NCBI RefSeq assembly: GCF_030125375.1
Contig: NZ_JASJUU010000002.1
Location: 391,968-455,967 of the forward strand
Direction of reading: 5' to 3'
Origin: Pseudoalteromonas umbrosa
Lineage (GTDB): Bacteria > Pseudomonadota > Gammaproteobacteria > Enterobacterales > Alteromonadaceae
DNA length: 64,000 bases
Below the pieces are notes generated by a model. The model was not told the origin of the DNA and did not search any database. It was given only the letters and a program-made list of their open reading frames with translations. This document shows positions 47,157 to 54,813 of the stretch, one piece after another (the first letter of the stretch is position 1; the number at the start of each line of letters is the position of its first letter). Both the position numbers and the translations under genes were made by a program.

Positions 47157-48180
47157 GCTCCTCTCCCAACGAGATAATGGCTCGAGAGCAAAACGCAGCC
47201 TGATGCGCCTGCACGGCAATATCCCACTGCGGCACCTGCAGCTCAACTCGCTGCACTCCCTCTCGATGTAAGACCGCATATAAACCAGACAGAGAAATGT
47301 CATGGCCCAATTTATGGTGTTCAGCCAACCACGCCGCTAAACTTGCTTTGGCTTCCTCAACCAGTGCAGGCCCATCCATACCTGGATAAATATGTAATAC
47401 CGCATCTAGTTCAAACTCGATGATATCTGCAGATTTAATATGCACTCTATCAGTCAGTGGTCTCACATTTTCCTTGTTTAACTGCGTTCTGACTTGCTCC
47501 ATTATGTCGGTCGTTGCGTGACCATTTCCTTGACTTGTAAGCAGCGTCACCACCACATCTCCTGGTACAGGCTCTGACGGTTCAGCGCCTGACAATACTT
47601 CTGGCGTTAAACCTGCGTCATATGTACACACCAGTAGCCGTGCACTTGGTGGTAGTAAACTCGATACTTGCTCCGGCAGGTCGACATACGCAAACTCAGG
47701 CGCATCTACAAACACATCCTTGACATATTGCGAGCCCTTTAGTGCATGAAATGCATATGCGCCTGCGGGGCCCGCGGTGCTGAATCCTTCCAGCGCAAGT
47801 GCAATACGTTCACGATACCGCTCATCACTTTCATAAATAGCGGCTTTAGGTGGTATCTGTGTATTGTCAGCTGGCTCTAATACTGCGCGCGCAACTTCAA
47901 AGCGATTACCCAAATAATCAAGCTCGCTACTTGTAGCATGAGCAAGTAATACGCCATGTGCACTATCATTAATACGCTGACGCAGCAATAACTCCCTGTA
48001 AGCAAATGACTCCACTAACTTAACCACCGGATCACTGATTAGGTTAAGCTCTGCGTCGGGAAAACGTGTTTTAAAATCATCTAAAATCTCAGCCCTAATC
48101 TTTTCAAAGCTTAGTGACTCAATGAGGTTTGGCGCCGGCAAACGGCTGAGATCTATGGCGCTAAAGTTTGTCAATGACAT
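47149..48180 (-). CDS. Baseplate protein J (P2 GpJ-like), cassette B
   Basis: A 343-residue baseplate J family protein, the longest of the four copies. Features: LPAPNLIESLSFEKI, FAYRELLLRQRINDSAHGVL, ELDYLGNRFEVAR, RYRERIALALEGFSTAGP, VRPLTDRVHI. An insertion around residues 170-215 (SLLPPSARLLV, EPSEPVPGDVVV) makes it longer than the others. Complete, with no broken motif. Confidence 0.9.
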   Translation of the reverse strand: MSLTNFSAIDLSRLPAPNLIESLSFEKIRAEILDDFKTRFPDAELNLISDPVVKLVESFAYRELLLRQRINDSAHGVLLAHATSSELDYLGNRFEVARAVLEPADNTQIPPKAAIYESDERYRERIALALEGFSTAGPAGAYAFHALKGSQYVKDVFVDAPEFAYVDLPEQVSSLLPPSARLLVCTYDAGLTPEVLSGAEPSEPVPGDVVVTLLTSQGNGHATTDIMEQVRTQLNKENVRPLTDRVHIKSADIIEFELDAVLHIYPGMDGPALVEEAKASLAAWLAEHHKLGHDISLSGLYAVLHREGVQRVELQVPQWDIAVQAHQAAFCSRAIISLGEEHV

Positions 48181-48533
48181 AACTAAGCTCTTAAATTGAT
48201 TATTGAAAAGTGCCTGCCGAACTAGTTCAGGCAGTGTATGAATTGGTATAAGCTTAATACTTTGAATGGCTTGCTATCGAGTTATAAATTAAGCACCGCT
48301 AGCAAAGTTGTTTTGAAACCTGACATATTTGATAGCTTTTTAAAACTCAGCCAACTTTCAACAACGATTTGATAAAGCCTTTTCCCCAGTGCTATGTCCG
48401 TAACTCGAATACCAAAAATACTTAGCCTTGGTATCAGCAATTTTGATGTAAATACACTCCTTTACCCACCTTCAAAATATCCAACCCACCTAATAAATGG
48501 GCTGGTTTATTTATCGTTCAGTACATTGATTTT
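48181..48533 (-). other. Gene-poor gap between cassettes A and B
   Basis: 353 bp without a supported gene. It holds a hairpin at 48481-48505 (CCAACCCA/TGGGCTGG, with a G-U pair that forms only in the minus-strand transcript, followed by ATATTTTG) and a stem near 48200-48225 (TGCCTG/CAGGCA). A minus-strand frame of about 55 codons is open around 48290-48460 (reading PRLSIFGIRV... to LLAVLNL) but lacks an ATG/SD; it may be an intergenic repeat or gene remnant. Confidence 0.5.
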
Positions 48534-48890
48534 TTACAGTAAATTACTGACACCATGAGCCCGCGTAAGCGCTTCATCTAACGCTGCAGTCTGACCTTTT
48601 ACTTGATAAGGTAAATTAATCTCGCCACTGGCTACTTTTCCTTCAACAGCACCAATGATATTTTTTAACGACTCAGCTGATGACTTTATTTCTTCAAGGG
48701 AATTGGCTGCCGTTAATTTATTGACAAAAATGCTCAGCTCATAAAGTAATATGTGGGTTACATCTGAAGTAGAACCCAATAAACTACCATCATCAGCAAC
48801 GCGATTATTTATTTTCTGTCTAGTAGAGAGACGTTGATTTGCATGGCTTATTTGGTTTTCTACTTCTGTTGATAGTTTTTCTGCATTCAT
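48534..48890 (-). CDS. Small fibre-associated protein, cassette A (fibre 2)
   Basis: A 118-residue helical protein homologous to the C-terminal two thirds of the protein at 49598: LLGSTSDVTHILLYELSIFV here against LLGTTSDTVHMLLNELSSFV there, and both end LPYQVKGQ/FPYQTKGQ. Each follows a fibre gene, so they look like matched assembly chaperones or accessory subunits. Family not recognised. Confidence 0.6.
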   Translation of the reverse strand: MNAEKLSTEVENQISHANQRLSTRQKINNRVADDGSLLGSTSDVTHILLYELSIFVNKLTAANSLEEIKSSAESLKNIIGAVEGKVASGEINLPYQVKGQTAALDEALTRAHGVSNLL

Positions 48891-48901
48891 GACCTATCTC
48901 C

Positions 48902-49489
48902 TTATAGTAAAGCTTCTGGGTTATCGATTATTTCTACATCACCTTGTTTAAGTAATGTGCCATTACCCACTTTCAACGCATTAACATTTAAAGTAAGGAA
49001 GTACTTGTTTTTGAATGACAACCTGAGATAAATATGATTATCTTTGCCAATATAAGATGCTGGCTCATGTGACCCTAAACACTGTACATTTAAGTGCGTC
49101 TGTGAGTTTGTGTAACAATAGCCGACAAAAGTAGCATCTATGATACGTGGCTCATTTTCATTATCATGGGCTGCACCATAAGCGTAACCTTCAACGGTTA
49201 GATGGTACATTGCATGGTCCCTGTCAACTCTATAGGGAAGCTTGATATGAATATTTGTAGGGCCGACTTCAGTTACGAAATAGTCAGCAATTGACATACT
49301 TTTCCTACCAAATACTCTGGTATTTGCCAATGACTCATCAACTCTTGCAATCTCTCTTGATATCGTTGTATTGACCTCAGCAACTTTGTTATTTACTGTC
49401 GTGTTAATATCTTCAATTTTTGTATCTACGATGCCAGTTAGCTGCTCTGCTGCACTGACTACATTTGCAATGTCTTGCTCTAAAGACAT
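48902..49489 (-). CDS. Tail fibre protein, cassette A fibre 2
   Basis: A 195-residue fibre candidate whose first 45 residues (MSLEQDIANVVSAAEQLTG) match those of the fibre at 50074 (MSLEQDITRVVEATEGLTA), while the distal part is unrelated. This is the pattern of a duplicated anchor with an exchanged tip. The distal part is beta-rich (HIKLPYRVDRDHAMYHLTVE). A strong terminator lies just upstream of the start. Confidence 0.65.
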   Translation of the reverse strand: MSLEQDIANVVSAAEQLTGIVDTKIEDINTTVNNKVAEVNTTISREIARVDESLANTRVFGRKSMSIADYFVTEVGPTNIHIKLPYRVDRDHAMYHLTVEGYAYGAAHDNENEPRIIDATFVGYCYTNSQTHLNVQCLGSHEPASYIGKDNHIYLRLSFKNKYFLTLNVNALKVGNGTLLKQGDVEIIDNPEALL

Positions 49490-49514
49490 AATTTACCTCC
49501 AATTTAAAATAAAA

Positions 49515-49536
49515 AAGCCCACCAAATGGTGGGCTT
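49515..49536 (-). terminator. Intrinsic terminator between the two fibre units of cassette A
   Basis: Perfect 10-bp stem AAGCCCACCA/TGGTGGGCTT with a 2-base central gap, followed on the minus strand by TTTTATTTTAA. It stands between the 49598 stop and the fibre at 49489. Confidence 0.85.
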
Positions 49537-49597
49537 CACGTTTGCGTTTTTTAACTCTGCATCAACACGGTGTGCTCAGAACCGTGTAATGCCTGAC

Positions 49598-50059
49598 TTA
49601 CTTTGCTTTAATAACAGTATCAACGCCGTTTGCACGCGTCATAATATCTGTCATCACCGCATCTTGACCTTTGGTCTGATAAGGAAAGCTCAGCTCACCT
49701 GCTGCAACTTTTGTTTCAATATCGCCAATTGCCGCTTTAAGTGATGTCGTAGAAGTACGCATCTCAGCTAAGGTGGATGCATCGCTTAATTTATTCACAA
49801 AGCTACTCAACTCATTAAGTAACATATGAACTGTGTCTGACGTTGTGCCCAGCAAAGACTCGGTATCAGCTACTTGCTGCTCAATAGATAAACGTACATC
49901 ATCACGGCTCTTTTGCTGTGCTTCTTCAACTGATAATTCGACTGAGAACGTGCTGCCTTTACCAAAGTTTTCTTCAACCAATTGAGCTACAGCGTACTGC
50001 TCCATACCGGCATCAAAAAACTGCTCGACCACTTGTCCATTTACGATTAATTTAGCCAT
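49598..50059 (-). CDS. Small fibre-associated protein, cassette A (fibre 1)
   Basis: A 153-residue protein with an N-terminal domain (MAKLIVNGQVVEQFFDAGME) absent from its paralogue at 48534 and a helical C-terminal domain shared with it. It follows the fibre at 50074 by 14 bp. Probably a fibre-assembly factor or a small structural subunit; not recognised by family. Confidence 0.6.
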   Translation of the reverse strand: MAKLIVNGQVVEQFFDAGMEQYAVAQLVEENFGKGSTFSVELSVEEAQQKSRDDVRLSIEQQVADTESLLGTTSDTVHMLLNELSSFVNKLSDASTLAEMRTSTTSLKAAIGDIETKVAAGELSFPYQTKGQDAVMTDIMTRANGVDTVIKAK

Positions 50060-50073
50060 TTAATTTTTTCTCC

Positions 50074-50850
50074 TTATGCAATCACGTCGTATGCAGCGTC
50101 ACCGATGTAAGCAAACTGACCCCAAGATTTATCCAAAGGTACATGACCTGTCACAACCGCTGGCAGTGCAACCTGAATAACGCCTGTTTGATCAGCCGGT
50201 AAGTTTCTGCCTGGCACATAGGGGTGGCAATGCGTATAGTGATTTCGACTATTGTGGTGAATATGAAGTCCGCATACTTTGGCAGGCTCTCCGGCTTTAA
50301 GACCGTGACACCAAAAGTTTGTAGGCACAGGTCCACGAATGTGCTTAACAATGGCACCTGCTGTTATATGCGTTGGCCTTCTTAAGTACTGATACATTAA
50401 ATAGGCATCGACATGGCTGCTATCACCGCCTCGGTTCGGTGCATATTCCAGCTCCCAAATATTGAAGTTTTGTGCAAACCACTTTGTATCTGAATTAACG
50501 GCTTTGAGGAACTCTCTTGCCAATGGCGTACGCTGATCAGCTTCTACACCCGTTTCAACCTTTTCTAGCAAAGTCGCTTTTGTTACTAAGCCACCAGCCC
50601 AAGCTTCTGGGAAGCTACCAGCTTGATTTGCCACTAAGGCTTGGTTTTTTGTCACGCGAAAATGTGACTGGCGCTCTTCATAAGAGTTCAGTAAGGCATC
50701 AGCGCTGGCTAGATGGGCATCCACCTTGGTTTTAGTCTCAGCCACCGCGGTGTTTAATTTGTTCGTGATTTCACTGATCTGATTATCAACGGTTGCTGTC
50801 AGCCCTTCAGTGGCCTCAACAACGCGTGTGATATCTTGTTCTAAAGACAT
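50074..50850 (-). CDS. Tail fibre / receptor-binding protein, cassette A fibre 1
   Basis: A 258-residue fibre candidate with a helical anchor (1-60), HFRVTKNQALVAN at about 62-74, a His-rich segment (HIHHNSRNHYTHCHPY) that could bind metal ions, and a C-terminal VALPAVVTGHVP ... WGQF block also seen in the cassette D fibre at 31233. Members of one fibre family thus serve two different cassettes. Metal-binding His clusters are known from the tips of T4-like fibres; that role here is inferred. Confidence 0.7.
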   Translation of the reverse strand: MSLEQDITRVVEATEGLTATVDNQISEITNKLNTAVAETKTKVDAHLASADALLNSYEERQSHFRVTKNQALVANQAGSFPEAWAGGLVTKATLLEKVETGVEADQRTPLAREFLKAVNSDTKWFAQNFNIWELEYAPNRGGDSSHVDAYLMYQYLRRPTHITAGAIVKHIRGPVPTNFWCHGLKAGEPAKVCGLHIHHNSRNHYTHCHPYVPGRNLPADQTGVIQVALPAVVTGHVPLDKSWGQFAYIGDAAYDVIA

Positions 50851-50869
50851 TTACATTCTCCATTTATGC

Positions 50870-50896
50870 AAAAAGCCCGCTTAAAGCGGGCTTTTT
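50870..50896 (-). terminator. Intrinsic terminator upstream of cassette A fibre 1
   Basis: Near-perfect stem AAAAAGCCCGCTT/AAGCGGGCTTTTT between the 50912 stop and the fibre start at 50850; the minus strand ends in a T-run. Confidence 0.85.
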
Positions 50897-50911
50897 AAAA
50901 TCTGTTTTGAA

Positions 50912-51181
50912 TTATTTTTCATGAAATTTAGGATAACGCGCCTGCACAAACTTTCGCGCATGGAGCCATGCTTGTTTAGCATCACATGCTTGTTGACTAT
51001 GCTCGCCATATTCAGCCTTTGCCGCCAAATATTTGAACGCTAAACCATCACTTTGTTGTTGGTAGCCCAAAATGCGAGCCGCCTGACATTGCGCTTGTTG
51101 CTGCAGTGCTTTCGCTTCTTGCATCAACTTAAGGGCTTCCTCTGCTAATGTTTGTGCACGCTGGTTATCTACTTTTTTCAT
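50912..51181 (-). CDS. Small helical protein, cassette A
   Basis: An 89-residue Ala/Gln-rich coiled-coil protein (EEALKLMQEAKALQQQAQ). The C-terminal WLHARKFVQARYPKF resembles the KQAWQDKVAEIKARYPF end of the small cassette D protein at 29911. It lies between the collar gene and the first fibre. Likely a fibre-assembly factor; no family recognised. Confidence 0.55.
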   Translation of the reverse strand: MKKVDNQRAQTLAEEALKLMQEAKALQQQAQCQAARILGYQQQSDGLAFKYLAAKAEYGEHSQQACDAKQAWLHARKFVQARYPKFHEK

Positions 51182-51190
51182 GAAATTTCC

Positions 51191-51745
51191 TTACAAAATA
51201 CCTTTGTCAATTAATGCAAACTTTTGTTTTAAATGACGATACATATTCATGATCTGTGAACGCGCCATTTTGGCAAGCTCAGGGGCTATCAAGATATTAA
51301 AATCGACCCCTTTATCAATAATGGTGATAGCATCGCCCGGTACACCTGTCAGTGTCAGGTCAAACGCCAATAACAGATCAATATCATTTGATTTATACGC
51401 AATCGGATCTATTGCTGAATAAACAGCAAATAACACATGACGTATTTGTCCGTTTACTTCTTCTTCAGTATAAAAACCGACCTCGTTGACAAAAAATCCG
51501 TCATCCGCCACTTTAGAGTCGTCGCGTACGGTTAAGTGAAGCTGTTTATTTGCTTCATCATATTCTGCACAGTCAATATCCAGACGATATCGCTCTGCTT
51601 TCAGATTGGTGGTGTTTTCATCCACTTGATGCACACCTGAGCCAATCCCGATTTTGGTGATTTTGGCTTTAAAGCCATTTTGCTGTGCTCTGAATACAGC
51701 AGCCAGTCCCGCTGACGTGATCACCGGTTGTAAAATCGTGCTCAC
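51191..51745 (-). CDS. Phage tail-collar fibre protein (DUF3751), cassette A
   Basis: A 184-residue collar protein: ITSAGLAAVFRAQQNGF at the start, ITKIGIGSGVH, FFVNEVGFYTEEE and a C-terminal helical tail. Paralogue of the proteins at 45779 and 32090. Attaches the fibres of cassette A to the baseplate. It is 25 bp downstream of the I gene. Confidence 0.85.
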   Translation of the reverse strand: MSTILQPVITSAGLAAVFRAQQNGFKAKITKIGIGSGVHQVDENTTNLKAERYRLDIDCAEYDEANKQLHLTVRDDSKVADDGFFVNEVGFYTEEEVNGQIRHVLFAVYSAIDPIAYKSNDIDLLLAFDLTLTGVPGDAITIIDKGVDFNILIAPELAKMARSQIMNMYRHLKQKFALIDKGIL

Positions 51746-51770
51746 TATTGCACTCCTTGTTTATCAAAAT

Positions 51771-52781
51771 TTACGATGCAGACACTGCATTGAAGTACAA
51801 ACGACAGACCGTCGTTTGCTTTGCGCTGTTTGACATAGCGCCCGTAAGACGGCCGCTAAATTCAATCAAACGCGAAGGCATGGTTTGATCACTGCGTATA
51901 TAGGTCCTAACAACTTGGCCTGACCCAGTAGAGAGTGCCGCGCCAAACCCGAGTTTGGCACCCGCTTTTAACTTTCGCTCACTGGCAGTGTTGATGCGCT
52001 GGCGACTAACCAAAGGCACCTTTTTTCTAATAACAAGGGCGCAGCCTGTTTGAGCTGATGATGTGATCTTGCGCTCAGAAGAAGAGGCTGCATAATAGCG
52101 AGAAGAGGCTGTGCGATGCCCAGAAATAGCACCAGCGATTGAAAGTGTATTGCTGCCCGCACGTTCTTTAGTGTGCGGCATAACCTTGGCATAAAGTCGA
52201 CTTGAGGCAAAACCGTGACCACTGGTGGCCGCAGCAATTGGCGACGACATCTTCATGCCAACTAAAAAATCAAAATGTGCCCGTTGAGGCTTGGTTTGGT
52301 TAGTCACACGATGTATCGCATCATACAGCTTTTGGTCAAGCACCACAGCGCGACTGGTATAAGGCACTGCGTTTGCCCACGCAATAAACGTAAACGTATG
52401 TGGCTCGCCACTGTGATGTGGCGCTATATAAACATCATCGATATCTTCAAACCATTCAAAAAACTCTATTTCTAGACCGAGCGATGCCAGTGCGCGTTTA
52501 ACCGCGCCCACCGTCCCTTTGTGCTTATGCACAGATACAGAGTTAGCTATCATTGCCCGCTTGGTTTCTACAGGCCAATCTTCTTTCCATTCATCAACCG
52601 ACAGCGCCCATGCCAACCATGGCAATAACGCTTCAGGGCAAGTCAACGGGTTCCACTGCGAGCCAATATAGTCAGGGATCACAGTTGTAGTATTAAATTG
52701 CTCACGTGTATGTGATAACTGCTGCTCAATTTTTTTTTCTAATTGAGTCGTATTGTGAGGCAAGAGTGACTTTTCGCTCAT
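51771..52781 (-). CDS. Baseplate/tail protein I (P2 GpI-like), cassette A
   Basis: A 336-residue gpI family protein, much longer than P2 gpI. Core: LLPWLAWALSVDEWKEDWP, HKHKGTVGAVKRALASLGL. From about residue 195 a Ser/Ala/Gly-rich extension of about 140 residues holds repeated SGHxxASSRxYA elements (SGHGFASSRLYA, SGHRTASSRYYA). Three bases separate it from J. Confidence 0.87.
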   Translation of the reverse strand: MSEKSLLPHNTTQLEKKIEQQLSHTREQFNTTTVIPDYIGSQWNPLTCPEALLPWLAWALSVDEWKEDWPVETKRAMIANSVSVHKHKGTVGAVKRALASLGLEIEFFEWFEDIDDVYIAPHHSGEPHTFTFIAWANAVPYTSRAVVLDQKLYDAIHRVTNQTKPQRAHFDFLVGMKMSSPIAAATSGHGFASSRLYAKVMPHTKERAGSNTLSIAGAISGHRTASSRYYAASSSERKITSSAQTGCALVIRKKVPLVSRQRINTASERKLKAGAKLGFGAALSTGSGQVVRTYIRSDQTMPSRLIEFSGRLTGAMSNSAKQTTVCRLYFNAVSAS

Positions 52782-52783
52782 AG

Positions 52784-53620
52784 TTATGCCTCATCGGGAA
52801 ATTGTAAATTAATATTCAAGCTATATGCTTGATTAACCGCAGGCTGTAAGTCTTCCGTGGGCGTCAATAACTTCACTTTTCGCACTCCTGGCTGATGCAA
52901 TGCATCAATGATACCCGAGTGAGGGATCTCTGAGCCTAACTTACAATGCTGGGCAATAAAAGCATCGAGTGCCTGCATAATCGCCAGTTCAACTTGTTGC
53001 TTATTAGCGCCAATATTTAAATAGATTTGTGCACTCAGCGTCTCAATTGTTGGCATTACCCACAGGGTGACAACTTTGTCTGTAATAGGTCTAATATCTT
53101 CGTCATTAAGCCTGTTATCAATATCTGCTTTAATTTCGTTGGCTTGCGATTGTGTCATGGTATCTATCAGCGCATATATATTTACATAGCCGGGACTATC
53201 CGAGTCTACATAAACATCTCTAATTTTATCGTTGGCAGAGAAGGTATGATATTCATATGCCCCTTTAGTACCAGCCATGCTATAGCTCTCTAACGATAGA
53301 GGGATTCTTTGGCGATAGCGTTCATCACCTTCATTTTCGGCGCGTCCAATGCCAAACAAAGCACCTAAATTATCTAAGTCGCTGCCTTGCGAAAACGCCA
53401 ACATCACTGATTTTGCCGCGTCATTAATCCTTTGTCTGAGTAAAAGTTCGCGATACGACGCAACTTCAATTAATTTAATCGCTGGATCAGAGGCTAATAA
53501 AGCATGATCCGGCAACTTTTCGAGCAGAGCCTGCTCCATTTGCTTATAAATCTCATCATAACTAAGCGCTTCAATAACCTGAGGTGGTGGCAGTTTAGCT
53601 AATTCGATGGCTGTACTCAC
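52784..53620 (-). CDS. Baseplate protein J (P2 GpJ-like), cassette A
   Basis: Baseplate J family protein of about 278 residues starting at GTG 53620, with GGAG seven bases upstream; a longer frame to 53683 adds 21 Arg-rich residues without an SD. Features: LPPPQVIEALSYDEIY, YRELLLRQRINDAAKSVML, SDLDNLGALFGIGRAE, RYRQRI, GVRKVKLLTP. First of the four J copies, directly after the lysis genes. Confidence 0.9.
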   Translation of the reverse strand: MSTAIELAKLPPPQVIEALSYDEIYKQMEQALLEKLPDHALLASDPAIKLIEVASYRELLLRQRINDAAKSVMLAFSQGSDLDNLGALFGIGRAENEGDERYRQRIPLSLESYSMAGTKGAYEYHTFSANDKIRDVYVDSDSPGYVNIYALIDTMTQSQANEIKADIDNRLNDEDIRPITDKVVTLWVMPTIETLSAQIYLNIGANKQQVELAIMQALDAFIAQHCKLGSEIPHSGIIDALHQPGVRKVKLLTPTEDLQPAVNQAYSLNINLQFPDEA

Positions 53621-53738
53621 AATTCGTCTCCTGATAATACGTTTGCGCACGAACGCACATGCAATCTCATAGCTTGTGCACATGAATTTAAGTGATTAAT
53701 TACAAAAAAGGGATTTTTAAACAGTGCCCACGTAGGCC

Positions 53739-53987
53739 TTATGGGTTAGTACGCTTTGCACTTAACAGCGCATCCAATTTTTTATCAATTGAATCAAGAC
53801 GCTTTTCAATCCGTTTTTGATCTTCCTTACGGATCTGTTTTAAGTGGGCTAGCTCTTGAGAATTAGAAGTAATGCGTTTATCTAAATCGCTTAGATACAA
53901 GATGCTTGATACAACCAAGGCAATCGTTGTAAGAATGTGGGCTAAACTCAATTCCTTTTTCATTTGCCAGTTTTCAGGTTGTCTCAC
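53739..53987 (-). CDS. Small membrane-anchored coiled-coil protein of the lysis region
   Basis: An 82-residue protein with one transmembrane helix near the N-terminus (about 15-33, SLAHILTTIALVVSSILYL) and a charged coiled coil behind it (RITSNSQELAHLKQIRKEDQ). Its start overlaps the holin stop by 4 bp. The layout is like small phage lysis-module proteins or an inner-membrane spanin, but no family was recognised. Confidence 0.6.
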   Translation of the reverse strand: MRQPENWQMKKELSLAHILTTIALVVSSILYLSDLDKRITSNSQELAHLKQIRKEDQKRIEKRLDSIDKKLDALLSAKRTNP

Positions 53988-54391
53988 TTTGCCACTCCTT
54001 TCAACTTTTCAATGGTGCGAAGGCCTGCTAACCCCAACATACCTAAAGTCAACTCCAACATCACTTCAAGTGGCAGCACAGGTACTCCTTGCTCAGGAAA
54101 TAACCACTGTAAAATCGGGTTGATCACAAAAGCAAATAAAAAACCAAACCCACATACCCACATCAAGAATGGTCGAGCACCGGCAACGAACCGACTTCGA
54201 TGACTTGCTTGTACTGAGTTAATATGTGCTTGTATTTCACTTTGCTTATTAAGTAGCCTCGCTTTGATTACATGCTGTTCGAGCACTTCTTCTTCACTTG
54301 TATACAGCTCATCTATAATTTCACCGACTACCTGCAATGGCTCTCTCACACTGCCAGTGAACAAATTTGTAAGCCAGTTCATGATTGCCAC
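53984..54391 (-). CDS. Holin, 3TM type
   Basis: A 135-residue protein. After an amphipathic helical N-terminal half comes RFVAGARPFLMWVCGFGFLF, a motif typical of the 3TM holin family, followed by a second hydrophobic stretch (LPLEVMLELTLGMLGLAGL). It overlaps the lysozyme gene by 13 bp. It should open the inner membrane for the lysozyme, which has no signal peptide. Confidence 0.78.
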   Translation of the reverse strand: MAIMNWLTNLFTGSVREPLQVVGEIIDELYTSEEEVLEQHVIKARLLNKQSEIQAHINSVQASHRSRFVAGARPFLMWVCGFGFLFAFVINPILQWLFPEQGVPVLPLEVMLELTLGMLGLAGLRTIEKLKGVAK

Positions 54392-54798
54392 TCCCCACTT
54401 AGCATTTGCTGCGCTAATTCTTGTGCTCTGCTTGGCACTTGATTTGCCCAGCGACTATCAAGCATTTCAACAGCGGCACTTTCAAACTCTCCTTGTTGCA
54501 CATGTTCAAGCATCCTTTTAAATCCCATCAATCCTTGCAAACCAATATTGAATGCCATATTTGTCAGCACGGCTATGCGCGCCTCATTACAATGTGATAT
54601 ATCAATACGACGCTTTACGCCTGCTAATGCATTTTTAATATCTTGTGCAAGTAAATACTCTGCCTCTTCTTTATCTACTCCTTTACTGTCTATATTTCTG
54701 CCATAACCTATCGTTAATCTGCCTCCCGTACAGTAATACGGAAAGCGTCGATAGCCCTCATGTTTCTTGATTTGCTCAACCGTATTCATGATCGACAT
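54379..54798 (-). CDS. Lysozyme, T4-like (glycoside hydrolase family 24)
   Basis: A 139-residue endolysin: KKHEGYRRFPYYCTGGRLTI contains the catalytic Glu14, Cys23 in the place of T4 Asp20, and Thr29, followed by the usual GYGRNID. No signal peptide, so export depends on the holin. The Asp-to-Cys change is known in P22/lambdoid relatives. It would release finished tailocin particles by lysis. Confidence 0.9.
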   Translation of the reverse strand: MSIMNTVEQIKKHEGYRRFPYYCTGGRLTIGYGRNIDSKGVDKEEAEYLLAQDIKNALAGVKRRIDISHCNEARIAVLTNMAFNIGLQGLMGFKRMLEHVQQGEFESAAVEMLDSRWANQVPSRAQELAQQMLSGEWQS

Positions 54799-54813
54799 AT
54801 GTTTTCCTACGTG

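Noticed and set aside
46350..47303. Longer start for cassette B gene I at 47303
   Set aside because: The extension lies within J in another frame; the ATG at 47156 has a good SD and the usual I-type N-terminus.
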